From positions 186,001 through 250,000 of the forward strand of contig NZ_LTAX01000002.1 in NCBI RefSeq assembly GCF_001639745.1: DNA of 64,000 bases, read 5' to 3'. This document shows positions 33,604-42,857 of this stretch, one piece after another; within the stretch, counting starts at the first letter, position 1; every line of letters begins with the position of its first letter. Below the pieces are notes generated by a model. That model was not told the DNA's origin. It ran no database searches and was given only the letters and a program-made list of their open reading frames with translations. The stretch is from Marinomonas gallaica (lineage in GTDB: Bacteria > Pseudomonadota > Gammaproteobacteria > Pseudomonadales > Marinomonadaceae). The position numbers and the translations under genes are program-made.

Positions 33604-34408
33604 TTTCTTTTTCAACAATCCTTTCTAGCAGTGGCATCCATTCGCTTTCGACCTTTAGTTCGAAGCACTCTTCTAACGCAGCGGCTAATTCCTCAGGATT
33701 TAATTCTCGTTGTTCCGCGACACCGTTGCGTGGACGGATCGTTAGGCGATTGTTCAACAGCGCATAACGAGTGTCTGGTGTAGCCCGCGCCATCATTAGG
33801 TTGTGACGAAATTTGGATTGGGGACTCGCCGAGGTGAACCAGTTTGCAACATCAATATCAATCGGCTCCTGAGGTTGGCTACCAATATCGTATAAGTCTT
33901 GCCACTCATCCTGAATATTAACTTGTAACAGCCAGCCGTGATCGTGTGCCTTAAAACGAAACGCTTCGTGTTGCCCTTGCTGCGCTTGATCAGTGTCCAA
34001 GCGCAATGGATCAGTCAACACCATGCCACCAAAACCGACATCTGCTAGCCACCATTCGCCGTCGACTCGAACTCTTAGAACTTGGTGGGTTCTTGGGCCA
34101 AGAGGCATATTATCGGGTTGTCGCCAAACGGTGCGAGCCATCAACGATTCGACTTCAAATCCCAGTTGTTTGAGCACCTGCATAAAAAGAGCGTTGTGTT
34201 CAAAGCAGTAACCGCCACGGCGATAATCGATTAATTTTTGCTGGATATTATCAAGCTCCAGACTAATACCACGATCAAGCAGAACATCAATGTTCTCAAA
34301 AGGAATATGTGCCGGATGCAGCGCGTGAATGGCTTTTAAGGTAGAAAGCTCTGATGTGGTTGGCCCTTGATAATTAATACGGGCAAAGTAGTTTTGCAGG
34401 TGAATCAT
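33590..34408 (-). CDS. Arylamine N-acetyltransferase
   Basis: 272-residue cytoplasmic enzyme that acetylates arylamines and hydrazines from acetyl-CoA. The catalytic Cys-His-Asp triad is visible: YRRGGYCFEHN (Cys, near 70), RTHQVLRV (His) and WLADVGFGG (Asp). The N-terminal domain (YFARINYQGPTTSELSTLKAIHALHPAHIPFENID) is complete. The last residues, EIEGR, and the TGA lie inside the end of a REP-like unit, so the original C-terminus may have been slightly altered. The length is still normal, and activity is likely kept. Confidence 0.93.
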   Translation of the reverse strand: MIHLQNYFARINYQGPTTSELSTLKAIHALHPAHIPFENIDVLLDRGISLELDNIQQKLIDYRRGGYCFEHNALFMQVLKQLGFEVESLMARTVWRQPDNMPLGPRTHQVLRVRVDGEWWLADVGFGGMVLTDPLRLDTDQAQQGQHEAFRFKAHDHGWLLQVNIQDEWQDLYDIGSQPQEPIDIDVANWFTSASPQSKFRHNLMMARATPDTRYALLNNRLTIRPRNGVAEQRELNPEELAAALEECFELKVESEWMPLLERIVEKEIEGR

Positions 34409-34719
34409 GTCTCATTCCTGTTGATAAGCAACATGCTGGAGCAGCGTGTCCAGAGCGGTGTTATTTTGAATTGGTGTAGAATAGTAACAGAAAACCCGCT
34501 TTGTTTTGGAATGCGACTTAAACAGGAAATAAGCAATAGTATTGATGATGCGCCTATCACCAGTATACCAAGACCAACCAATGTAACAATTGCTTGGGGA
34601 GCAGGTGAGAGTCGACTCTCATTTTCTCCACTAAGGGGTATATATGTTGCCGAAATTCGCCTTATGCGACAATAATATTAGGGTTCAAAAAACAGACAAT
34701 CTTGTAAGGAAAAATAGCT
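34409..34719. other. Intergenic region between NAT and lipoprotein genes
   Basis: 311 bp between divergent genes. It contains a 102-codon frame (from 34367) that has no good start signal, no recognisable motif and overlaps NAT, so I do not call it. No terminator or repeat is obvious. Confidence 0.35.
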
Positions 34720-35265
34720 ATGGCAAAGCTCGTATTGTTAAGTCTAGTTACGGTGCTAATGGCTGGCTGCGTAGGTCATGAAACTTATCCCAAAAGCATC
34801 TATGAAAATCCCGATATAGAAAACGAAGGTAACAATACAGGGAAAGAATATAACGCTACTGTGACACTAAGTGAACTTGAAGGCTCTTGGAGAAAACCAT
34901 GCGGGCCTGTAGACGGTTCACCGCACTTTGATATTGTTACAATATCCTTCAGCCGTAGCGAATTCACCACAGACATCAAAAACTACATAGATGCTGGCTG
35001 CACCCAGCCCTATCGGGAGGCACCAAACCCAACAGCACTTATCAAATTCAAGCTTGGAAATGGCATTATGCTAAATGATGGCACTATCGTCACCGAAATG
35101 AACTCTCGCACTATGCACTCCGATGGCGCCGACTTCTACCCTGAAGAATACAACATCATTTACATTAAGAACGGCACTTTCTACGCAGGCGTTGACGACC
35201 AAGATACGACGTTACAGAGACCAACCAGACTCGACTATAAGCGTCCATTCCATAAAATAAACTAA
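34720..35265 (+). CDS. Small lipoprotein of unknown function
   Basis: 181 residues. A lipoprotein signal peptide, LVLLSLVTVLMAGC, has its lipobox Cys at about residue 17. TAAGGAAA precedes the ATG. The mature part starts with an Asn/Glu-rich linker, then a beta-rich domain (LSELEGSWRKPCGP...HFDIVTISFSRSEFTTDI) with three cysteines. The LEGSWxxxC pattern resembles lipocalin-like or DUF-type periplasmic domains, but no family is named. It seems to be a single gene. Confidence 0.65.
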   Translation: MAKLVLLSLVTVLMAGCVGHETYPKSIYENPDIENEGNNTGKEYNATVTLSELEGSWRKPCGPVDGSPHFDIVTISFSRSEFTTDIKNYIDAGCTQPYREAPNPTALIKFKLGNGIMLNDGTIVTEMNSRTMHSDGADFYPEEYNIIYIKNGTFYAGVDDQDTTLQRPTRLDYKRPFHKIN

Positions 35266-35364
35266 ATTATTGTCGAGCGACTTGGGGCTGAGAAAAATTA
35301 GTTCTACTTTCTTGCTATGCCAAACGCAGAATAATAAAAGTACTTTGTTAGCCATCTAGAAAGT

Positions 35365-35393
35365 AAGAGCGCGCTTTTTTGAGGCGTGCTCTT
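35365..35393. terminator. Hairpin between the lipoprotein gene and hpf
   Basis: AAGAGCGCGC / GCGTGCTCTT, ten pairs with one G-T, around a TTTTTTGAG loop. It lies between converging genes. No clean T tract follows on the plus strand, but it may end hpf transcription or act as a bidirectional barrier. Confidence 0.45.
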
Positions 35394-35435
35394 CATAACA
35401 ATATTTGTTTTTTTATAGCGCAACGTCAGAGGAGT

Positions 35436-35849
35436 TTATGCGTGGCGATAGTAGCCGTACTCATTCTCATACTCTTCATAAATATCGCGCGGCATTTTCT
35501 TCGGTGCTCTCATTTTATGTAATGACGCTTTGAGTCGTGTCGTTTTACCTTGCAAACGCTCTATTCTTCTAGAAACGGTTCGACTTGTACGCCCTGCGAC
35601 CTTATCAATTGCCGCGTACATATCCGCTTGTTTATCACTGACAACGACATCATTTTGGCCGCTTATTTTTACCAGCACCTGACAGTGTTTGTCCTCACCA
35701 CCTTTTGGTCCATTAACGTCCGACAGTGTCACCGTCACTTGTTGAATATCATTTCCACGGGGATCCAATGCAAAATTAAGGCGACGTTTTACGTACTCTT
35801 TCAAGCTTTTAGTAAGCGCAAAACGACGTGCTTGTACTTTAATTTTCAT
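35436..35849 (-). CDS. HPF/RaiA-family ribosome-associated protein
   Basis: 137 residues. The N-terminal domain, MKIKVQARRFALTKSLKEYVKRRLNFAL, followed by VTVTLSDVNGPKGGEDKHCQVLVKI and a helix with DMYAAIDKVAGRTSRTVSRRIERLQ, is the HPF/YfiA fold that binds ribosomal subunits under stress. The basic tail (about residues 100-137) ends in an unusual acidic/tyrosine-rich EEYENEYGYYRHA. It lacks the dimerisation domain of long HPF. A GAGAACAAG site precedes the start. It is not next to rpoN, where the housekeeping hpf usually lies, so it may be an extra stress-related copy. Confidence 0.82.
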   Translation of the reverse strand: MKIKVQARRFALTKSLKEYVKRRLNFALDPRGNDIQQVTVTLSDVNGPKGGEDKHCQVLVKISGQNDVVVSDKQADMYAAIDKVAGRTSRTVSRRIERLQGKTTRLKASLHKMRAPKKMPRDIYEEYENEYGYYRHA

Positions 35850-35975
35850 CTTGTTCTCCTTTACCCATGTTTGGATAAGTTATGTTGGAAACTTCACGTT
35901 ACTAACAAAAACCCATAAGATATAATCGAATTATCTAAAAATATAATCAGTTTTTTTCGATGTATCGGAGGCTGT

Positions 35976-36866
35976 ATGCTTAATTTCAAACATTTGCATT
36001 ATTTCTGGGTCACAGCAAAACAAGGCAGTATCAGCAAAGCCAGCGAACACCTACACATCACACCACAAACCATCAGCGGACAAATCAGCTTACTCGAAGA
36101 ACAGCTAGGAAAGCCTTTATTTGCAAAGGTTGGGCGCAATCTAGAACTGACGGATAATGGCCGCATGGTACTCAGCTATGCGGACGAAATTTTTTCTCTT
36201 GGCAGTGAGCTAGAGCAATCTGTTCGCGCCGCCTCGACCGATCGAACACAATTACTGCGAGTGGGTATCGCTGACTCGGTGCCAAAATCCATCGCCTATC
36301 GACTACTTGAGCCAGCCATGTCATTGGATGACCCAGTTCGATTTGTATGCAAAGAAAACAGCCTAGAAAGCCTACTCGGCGAGTTAGCCTTACATAAACT
36401 CGATTTAATTATTGCGGATGGTCAAATTCCACCACATTTGGGTGTGCGTGGCTTTAACCACTTTTTAGGCGAGTGTGGGACGTCATTTATGGCTGCAGCT
36501 TCAGTGGCCGACCATTATAGAACACCGTTTCCACACTGCTTAGTCGGCGCACCGTTTTTGATTCCAAGCGATCAATCCATTATTCAAGCACAGCTATTGC
36601 AGTGGTTTGAGAAACACAGTATTCACCCAAGAATTACAGGAGAGTTTGACGACCGCGCGCTGATGAAAGCCTTTGGTCAAGCAGGTGCCGGCGTATTTAT
36701 TGTGCCATCAGCCATTGCTCAAGAAGTCTCCGAGCAGTTTAAAGTGGATATTATTGGCAGCACTGAAGAGATCCGCGAGCAGTTTTTTGCCATCGCTACA
36801 GAGCGTCGGCTTTCCAACCCAGCGTTGATCGCCATTAATAACGCGGCGCAAGAATGGCTACGTTAA
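35976..36866 (+). CDS. nhaR: NhaR-type LysR transcriptional activator
   Basis: 296 residues. The start MLNFKHLHYFWVTAKQGSISKASEHLHITPQTISGQI is the hallmark of NhaR, the sodium-responsive activator of the NhaA Na+/H+ antiporter. The effector domain follows (LRVGIADSVPKSIAYRLLEPA). No nhaA is nearby, so targets must lie elsewhere. GGAG lies 8 nt ahead of the ATG. It is divergent from hpf with 126 bp between the starts. Confidence 0.9.
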   Translation: MLNFKHLHYFWVTAKQGSISKASEHLHITPQTISGQISLLEEQLGKPLFAKVGRNLELTDNGRMVLSYADEIFSLGSELEQSVRAASTDRTQLLRVGIADSVPKSIAYRLLEPAMSLDDPVRFVCKENSLESLLGELALHKLDLIIADGQIPPHLGVRGFNHFLGECGTSFMAAASVADHYRTPFPHCLVGAPFLIPSDQSIIQAQLLQWFEKHSIHPRITGEFDDRALMKAFGQAGAGVFIVPSAIAQEVSEQFKVDIIGSTEEIREQFFAIATERRLSNPALIAINNAAQEWLR

Positions 36867-36969
36867 ACGGCATTGATGACAACAGGGCGTAACAAGAGAA
36901 TGCGCCGCAACACAATTAGAAGTGCTATGATGCGCGCCTATTTTAACTTTCAGACGTAGAACAACAGCC

Positions 36970-37503
36970 ATGAGAACCGAATTTGTCACCATCGGATTAA
37001 CCAATCCAAAGAGTACCGAAAATGTCGGTTCTGTCATGCGGGCAGCAGGCTGCTATCAGGTTGATAAAGTGCTGTACTCAGGGACGCGTTTCAACCGCGC
37101 GCTGAAAATGTCCACCGACACGAAAAAGATGTCGAATGCCATCCCGCTGCAGCACCTTGATAGTTTGGAAGTGCTCAATTTTTGTGATGCCGTTGACGAC
37201 GATACTCAAATCGTCTGTGTTGACCTAATCCCCGGTGCTACGCCATTACCCGCTTTCTCTCACCCCGATAAAGCGCTCTACATCTTCGGCCCAGAAGATG
37301 GAACCATCGCCCAAAGTGTAGTGGATGCTGCCGATCACGTTGTGTTTGTGCCAACCATCGGCTGCATGAACTTAGCGGCATCCGTAAATGTTGTTTTATA
37401 CGACCGTTTGGCGAAATCTTCTAAAGCGCTTGCGGGGGATGACCTAATACGGAAATCGAAAGACGCGAACAATAACGTAGTGGTCCGTAAAACTGTCCCT
37501 TAG
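36970..37503 (+). CDS. SpoU/TrmH-family RNA 2'-O-methyltransferase
   Basis: 177 residues, SPOUT fold. Motif 1 is NPKSTENVGSVMRAAGCY, motif 2 ALYIFGPEDGTI and motif 3 VPTIGCMNLAASVNVVLYD, the knotted SAM-binding end. The protein lacks an N-terminal RNA-binding extension, as in the short TrmL/TrmH-like group. It probably methylates a ribose in tRNA or rRNA; the site cannot be told. It lies after nhaR with a 103-bp gap and appears to be a single unit. Confidence 0.88.
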   Translation: MRTEFVTIGLTNPKSTENVGSVMRAAGCYQVDKVLYSGTRFNRALKMSTDTKKMSNAIPLQHLDSLEVLNFCDAVDDDTQIVCVDLIPGATPLPAFSHPDKALYIFGPEDGTIAQSVVDAADHVVFVPTIGCMNLAASVNVVLYDRLAKSSKALAGDDLIRKSKDANNNVVVRKTVP

Positions 37504-37824
37504 CAGAATCCCCCCATAATTCCGCTTAATCACAACACAAAAAATCGTTCGCGGCGCCCTTCAAACGACATTCTTTCTAAGGTTCAACACTTCTCGTATG
37601 ACTTAGAACTACGGTGAATAAGTCATGTTTAGTTTAAAATGATACAGCTATTCTATTGGGCTACTTGTCCACAAAGATCAACGACTCACCTACCTCTTAA
37701 TGAAAGTGCGTTTCAGCCAGAAGACTTATTCTTTCTCCATAATAAAAGAATGGTCTACACTGCTATTTGTAAAGAAAGTTTGAATGTTGCTTGGATATTA
37801 AGGTCTTTGTAAGGAGAGTAAAAC
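37504..37824. other. Intergenic region before the MetE-like gene
   Basis: 321 bp. No ORF or repeat recognised. The sequence ends in a good ribosome-binding site (TAAGGAGAG). A hairpin-like ATTCTTT...AAAGAAT sits near 37728-37750. No riboswitch fold (SAM, B12) was recognised by eye. Confidence 0.3.
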
Positions 37825-38916
37825 ATGATGTTGTTACCTACTGAAGCCATCGGAAGCCTCCCTCGATCACCAGAATTAATGAAGGCGCAGCGGCAGTTTG
37901 ATGAAGGTAAGATCGACTCAGCGGAAATGGAAGCATTTTATGAGGAAGCGATTGAGCAGACTATACGCGCCTTTGAATTGACTGGCTCGCCAATTTTAAG
38001 TGATGGAGAACAGCGAAAGACTCACAACTTCGTCACCTACTCTGTAGAAGGGGCTAAAAATCTCGCCCCCGATGGTCTCGAAATTCCCTTTAAAGATGGG
38101 CATGTGCGGCGCTTACCTCGGCTTACAGCTGGCCCATTCCGTTTTATGCTTAACGCGTACAAAACGTTTAACGTTGCTAAGAGCTTCACCGAGCTTCCAG
38201 TCAAACAGTCTATCATTTCTATCTCTGCCCTAAGCTTATTGTACCCAGCAGAAAGCTTGCCGGATTACAGTCGAGAAGACTTTTTAAATGACTTAGTCGA
38301 TGAACAGGAAAGAGAAATTCGTGGTTGTTTTGAGGCTGGCGCTTATAAAGTTCAAATTGATTTTACCGAAGGGCGTTTGGCCGTGAAACTGGACCCAAGC
38401 GGTGGTTTATTAAACGCTTTTATAGAGCTCAATAATCGAGTGCTAGTGCGCTTTAGTGAAGAGGAACGGGCACTAATAGGCATTCATACTTGCCCTGGTG
38501 CGGATCACGATTCGACCCACAGCGCGGATGTGGATTACGCTGAGCTGCTGCCAAGTCTATTTGAACTGAAAGCGGGCAACTTTTACATTGCCATGGCGGG
38601 GGAAGACAATCCAGAACGGGCCTTAAAGATCGTGGCACGTTATTTAAAACCGAATCAACGAGCATTTATCGGTGTGATCGATGTCATTGACCCTGCCATT
38701 GAAACACCTGAAGAAGTCTGCCAACGGGTGTTACTCGCAGCTCGCTATATACCTTTAGGACAACTGGGGACTACGGACGACTGTGGCTTTTCACCTTTTT
38801 GCGATGATGTCTCAACCACGCGCGAAACGGCGTTTGCTAAGATTCGTGCACGCGTGTTGGGAACCGCTATGGCGGCGGAAAAATTAACAAATGAGCAAGG
38901 AATGCTGCATGAATGA
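37825..38916 (+). CDS. MetE-like (cobalamin-independent methionine synthase, C-terminal) family protein
   Basis: 363 residues, a single TIM barrel like the catalytic half of MetE. Zinc-ligand motifs are seen in GIHTCPGAD (HxC) and TTDDCGFSPF (the last Cys); a possible Glu lies in AMAGEDNPE. The N-terminus LLPTEAIGSLPRSPELM is the family start. Real MetE has about 750 residues, so this is a short paralogue: it may transfer methyl groups from another donor, or be a sensor. It overlaps the next gene, a hybrid histidine kinase, by 8 nt, suggesting a shared function. Confidence 0.8.
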   Translation: MMLLPTEAIGSLPRSPELMKAQRQFDEGKIDSAEMEAFYEEAIEQTIRAFELTGSPILSDGEQRKTHNFVTYSVEGAKNLAPDGLEIPFKDGHVRRLPRLTAGPFRFMLNAYKTFNVAKSFTELPVKQSIISISALSLLYPAESLPDYSREDFLNDLVDEQEREIRGCFEAGAYKVQIDFTEGRLAVKLDPSGGLLNAFIELNNRVLVRFSEEERALIGIHTCPGADHDSTHSADVDYAELLPSLFELKAGNFYIAMAGEDNPERALKIVARYLKPNQRAFIGVIDVIDPAIETPEEVCQRVLLAARYIPLGQLGTTDDCGFSPFCDDVSTTRETAFAKIRARVLGTAMAAEKLTNEQGMLHE

Positions 38917-40501
38917 GTTGCGACCCTTCAGTCGTAGTTTTGCCGTGTTTGATGATCAGCAGTGTTTGCTCGACTGGACGTCGGGCTTCGCCGAGGAATT
39001 TTCTGATGCCGCGTCTCTTCTGAAAAAAGGCATCAGCGCCAAAGAAATTTACGATGCCTGTTTATTGCCAGAGAGAGCGCTAGACTTGTCATGGGCAGGC
39101 CGTGGCGAAAACAAAAAACCTTTAGAGTATATCAATAATCGGCAAACTGTTTTGGTGGAGCAAGAAGTCAGTGCTTCCGGCAACATTGTTCGTATGGCGC
39201 AAAGTACGAGCATCGCGTCTCAAGTGCATCCTTCCATGCATAATAGTAATGATGAGTTGCTTCGTTCTGCCGCCCTTCAAGTCTCTATTTCTGTACTTAA
39301 ACAACGTGAAGAGGAAAACTCACGGTTAAGCGCGCAGGCTCAAGCGGCTGCACGAACCTCTAAAGTAAAATCTGAATTCTTAGCGAACATGAGCCATGAG
39401 ATACGTACACCAATGAATGGTATATTGGGCATGGCAACACAATTATCGGATACACCTCTGACCGACTCGCAAAAAGAAATGCTCGATATTATCGCCTCAT
39501 CTGGGCAAAGCTTGCTGGTGATTATTAATGATATCCTGACCTTAAGTAAGATTGATGCGGATAAAATTGAGCTAGAACATCGCCCAGTAGTGTTGAGTAA
39601 GTTACTGAAAGAACTTGAATTGTTATTTAGAGGACTGGCTGTTTCTAAAGGCGTTAAATTATCGTCCAAGAGTCAGTTTGAGATGGAAGACATTATCTTC
39701 ACAGGTGATGAGACAAGAATTAAGCAAGTACTCATGAATTTGCTCGGCAACGCGATCAAGTTCACCGATCAAGGCGAAGTCACCTTGGCTGCAGAAATCG
39801 TAAAGGGGCAGAAAGAAAGCGTTAGTATTACGTTCAGCGTCACCGATACAGGGATGGGCATTCAACAAGAATATATCGAAAAGCTGTTTGATGCATTTTC
39901 ACAAGCAGACACCTCTATTACGAGAAAATTTGGCGGAACGGGATTGGGGCTGACCATTGCCAGCAAATTACTCACCTTAATGGGGTCTGAACTCAAAGTA
40001 GAAAGTGAAATTGCAAAAGGATCGACGTTCTTTTTTGTTATTGAGACGAATGAATGCGCAGCCGAAAAGCCAACCATCCCCATACAGGCTAATGATCATG
40101 CGTCAGAACAGGTTGATTATTCGCAATTATCAGTACTAATCGCCGAGGATAATAAAACCAATCAAATTGTGCTTAAGGGTTTTCTTAATCGGTTAGGCGT
40201 TAACGCCATCACCATCGCTCAAGATGGTGAAGAAGCCATTAATTTATGCAAAGCTGGGCACTTTGACCTCATCTTTATGGATATGCAAATGCCCATTAAA
40301 GATGGGCTGCAAGCCACCATTGAGATCAAACAGATGGAGACCTTTCATGATGTGCCCATCATCGCACTCACGGCAAACGTATTCGAAGAAGACAAAAAGC
40401 ACTGTTTCGACGTAGGCATGTGTGATTTTGTTAGTAAGCCCATCAATTTAACGCTACTAGAGAGCGCCCTTAATAGATGGTCTAAGGTACCACATCAATA
40501 G
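38909..40501 (+). CDS. Soluble hybrid sensor histidine kinase
   Basis: 530 residues with no membrane segment, so cytoplasmic. Residues 1-130 form a PAS-like input (FAVFDDQQCLLDWTSGFAEEF). A coiled linker leads to the phospho-accepting H163 in ANMSHEIRTPMNG, the ATPase domain (NLLGNAIKFTD, DTGMGIQQEYIEKLF, FGGTGLGLTIA), then a receiver domain with D458 (FMDMQMP) and K in VSKPI. ATG 38909, with AAGGA seven nt upstream, is preferred over 38891. It overlaps the MetE-like gene by 8 nt. No separate response regulator is adjacent. Confidence 0.88.
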   Translation: MNELRPFSRSFAVFDDQQCLLDWTSGFAEEFSDAASLLKKGISAKEIYDACLLPERALDLSWAGRGENKKPLEYINNRQTVLVEQEVSASGNIVRMAQSTSIASQVHPSMHNSNDELLRSAALQVSISVLKQREEENSRLSAQAQAAARTSKVKSEFLANMSHEIRTPMNGILGMATQLSDTPLTDSQKEMLDIIASSGQSLLVIINDILTLSKIDADKIELEHRPVVLSKLLKELELLFRGLAVSKGVKLSSKSQFEMEDIIFTGDETRIKQVLMNLLGNAIKFTDQGEVTLAAEIVKGQKESVSITFSVTDTGMGIQQEYIEKLFDAFSQADTSITRKFGGTGLGLTIASKLLTLMGSELKVESEIAKGSTFFFVIETNECAAEKPTIPIQANDHASEQVDYSQLSVLIAEDNKTNQIVLKGFLNRLGVNAITIAQDGEEAINLCKAGHFDLIFMDMQMPIKDGLQATIEIKQMETFHDVPIIALTANVFEEDKKHCFDVGMCDFVSKPINLTLLESALNRWSKVPHQ

Positions 40502-40619
40502 AGTAATTCAGACGAACACAGAGCACGTCTTGAGAAGCGTCTATTGCACTCGCTGCGATTCATTCCAATCTTTGTTAGGCCACCGCGATAACATCGAAGT
40601 CTTATTAATAGGCCATACA

Positions 40620-40740
40620 TCTATAACCATCAAATAATCGAAATCAGATGTAAATCAATTTGCCTGACTCGATTCCTTTTCTCACTCACTAATACTATTC
40701 AGCTGCTTGTTCGCATCTCGCGCTTTGGTTTAATCATTCC
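40620..40740. pseudogene. Strongly decayed RAYT end
   Basis: CAGATGTAAATCAATTTGCCTGACTCG and the following CTCACTCACT...GCTGCTTGTTCGCATC echo the terminal region of the RAYT element (CAGATGAAAATTAATCCATCTGACTCGG in the intact unit, given here only by key words). No frame is left. The whole 40502-40757 gap holds no gene. Confidence 0.4.
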
Positions 40741-40757
40741 TTATCTCAACATCAGTA

Positions 40758-41651
40758 CTAACGGCAATAGTCGGCGGCTAATGCAACACCTAAGAAATCA
40801 AACACCGTTTTACACACTCGATTGCGCTTTAGATCTTCGTGCATGGTAAGCCACATATCAAGAGAGAGCGCGAGCTGGCCAGGCAATACGGAAATGATTT
40901 CAGGGTCGTCAGCAACCAAGCCGCTTTGACAAACACCAATGCCAACGCCCGCTCGCAGCATAGCCAGCTGAGCTAGGCTGCTGTCTGAACGATATTGAAA
41001 CAGAGTACGGTCCAATGCCATTGGAAAAGCCGCTGTATGGTTGCGAATATAGTCAGACATTGTGTCGAAACCTAGGAGTGTATGTTGACTCAGGTCTGCG
41101 ACAGTCCGCGGTGCTGAATGTTGATTAAGGTATGTTCGATGGGCATAAAAGCCTAGTTCAAGTTGACCGATCAACCGCGCCACGAATGCGTTCTGGGTGG
41201 GTCGAAACATGCGCAAAGCAATATCTGCTTCTCGGTATAGCAGATCATGGGGAGCATCTGAAACGACCAATTCAACCACTAACTCAGGGTAAGTGTGCCG
41301 GAGTTTTGCAAGCACAGGCGGGAGAATTTCTACTCCAACCACCTCACTGGCGCTGATTCGAACGGAGCCGCTTATGCCCTCTCCAACCCGCTGCGCCGAG
41401 CGTTGAATCGATGCGGCAGTGGCGGCCATCTGCTGCGCATGGGGCAATAGTTCATGGGCAACATCTGTTGGTACAAACCCTGTTTGAGTACGAATAAACA
41501 AGCTCACATTCAGCGCTTTTTCGAGCTCTGTGATATGCCGTCCTATGGTCGGCTGGGTAGAGCCAGTGACTCGGGCGGCGCCAGATAAGGACCCCTGCTC
41601 CATAACGGCTAAAAAGGAGTGGTATAACGTCCAGTTAATGGTTTTATCCAT
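40758..41651 (-). CDS. LysR family transcriptional regulator
   Basis: 297 residues. The HTH is FLAVMEQGSLSGAARVTGSTQPTIGRHITELEKAL, followed by an effector domain with VVELVVSDAPHDLLYREADIALRM. It is divergent from an NAD-dependent epimerase-like gene, with 97 bp between the starts. That gap holds an AT-rich stretch, TTTTATATATCTAAAA, that could include LysR sites. It likely controls the epimerase gene and itself. Confidence 0.87.
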   Translation of the reverse strand: MDKTINWTLYHSFLAVMEQGSLSGAARVTGSTQPTIGRHITELEKALNVSLFIRTQTGFVPTDVAHELLPHAQQMAATAASIQRSAQRVGEGISGSVRISASEVVGVEILPPVLAKLRHTYPELVVELVVSDAPHDLLYREADIALRMFRPTQNAFVARLIGQLELGFYAHRTYLNQHSAPRTVADLSQHTLLGFDTMSDYIRNHTAAFPMALDRTLFQYRSDSSLAQLAMLRAGVGIGVCQSGLVADDPEIISVLPGQLALSLDMWLTMHEDLKRNRVCKTVFDFLGVALAADYCR

Positions 41652-41748
41652 AAAATTTTGTATATCCGATAGGCTATTTTAGACAATTTTATATATCTAA
41701 AAGAGTAGCTAATGTTGTCCTATTCGACCACTACAAAAAGGCAACAAG

Positions 41749-42765
41749 ATGACTGCTACACAACATCTACAATCGATATCACGCCCAATAGGTACTCATG
41801 ATTTGGAAGCTAGTAGAGCCTTGGTACTAGGCGCAACGGGCAGTTTTGGCTCAGCCATTACTCAGCGGCTGTTACAGCAAGGCTGGCAAGTCACTGCACT
41901 CAAGCGAGATCTAACAGGTTTACCCTCAGACGCCAAAATTGATTGGCAACAAGGAGATGCGCTAAACCAAGAGGATGTTGTCAACGCCTGTCAGGGGTGT
42001 CAGATCATTGTGCATGCTGTCAATCCTGCGGGGTATCGTAACTGGGAGACGCTTGTCATACCAATGCTTGAGAACACATTACAAGCTGCACGACACCATC
42101 AAGCATGCGTTCTAGTACCGGGCAATATATACAACTTTGACGCGCATGCAGGTACCCACATTGAAGAAGACACCCCCCAAAAATCCTCCAGTAAAAAGGG
42201 AGAAATACGAGTATTAATGGAGCAAAATTTACAAGCGTTTGCACAGCAAGGAGGACGCTGTGTTGTGGTTCGCTGTGGTGACTTTTTCGGCCCAAGCAGT
42301 AACAGTGGCTGGTTTGAAAAAGGGATTGCGCCTAAAGGGGTCACTAGTAAACGTCTATTTAATCTTGCTGAACCAGGGATAGGCCATCAATGGGCCTATA
42401 TTCCTGACGTAGCGGAAGCCATGATGCAACTGATCTTGCGCCGACATGATCTTCCCGATTTTGCTCGTTTTCACATGGCTGGTCATTGGGATCATGATGG
42501 TAAACAAATGATCAATACGGCAGCGGACGTCATTGCTCAACAACGAGGCAGCAGGCCGCGGATTCAGACCTTTCCATGGTGGATGATTTGCATAGCCTCC
42601 GTGTTCAATCCAACCTACAAAGAGCTACTTGAAATGCGTTACCTTTGGCAACAGCCGCTGCGCCTCGACAATCAAAAACTGATCGCCCTACTTGGCGCTG
42701 AGCCACATACTCCATTAAAAGAAGCCATTACTGCAACTTTAATAAATCGTGCTGATAAAGACTGA
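41749..42765 (+). CDS. NAD(P)-dependent epimerase/dehydratase-like protein
   Basis: 338 residues with a Rossmann N-terminus: ALVLGATGSFGSAITQRLLQQGW (GxTGxxG). The extended SDR family is suggested by VVNACQGCQIIVHAVNPAGY and VVVRCGDFFGPSS. The canonical YxxxK catalytic pair is not evident; KKGEIRVLMEQ stands where YxxxK is expected, so the protein may be an atypical SDR. The substrate is unknown. AAAAAGGCAACAAG precedes the ATG. Divergent from the LysR gene. Confidence 0.8.
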   Translation: MTATQHLQSISRPIGTHDLEASRALVLGATGSFGSAITQRLLQQGWQVTALKRDLTGLPSDAKIDWQQGDALNQEDVVNACQGCQIIVHAVNPAGYRNWETLVIPMLENTLQAARHHQACVLVPGNIYNFDAHAGTHIEEDTPQKSSSKKGEIRVLMEQNLQAFAQQGGRCVVVRCGDFFGPSSNSGWFEKGIAPKGVTSKRLFNLAEPGIGHQWAYIPDVAEAMMQLILRRHDLPDFARFHMAGHWDHDGKQMINTAADVIAQQRGSRPRIQTFPWWMICIASVFNPTYKELLEMRYLWQQPLRLDNQKLIALLGAEPHTPLKEAITATLINRADKD

Positions 42766-42857
42766 TCTTAACGGCCCACCCTGTTTAACACTTATGTGGA
42801 GACACGTTAGATATATCCACGGACATTTTAAAACGGTCAGTGCGAATGCAAACACTT

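Noticed and set aside
34367-34675. 102-codon plus-strand frame upstream of the lipoprotein gene
   Set aside because: It overlaps the NAT start antisense, has no good start signal, and its translation lacks family features.
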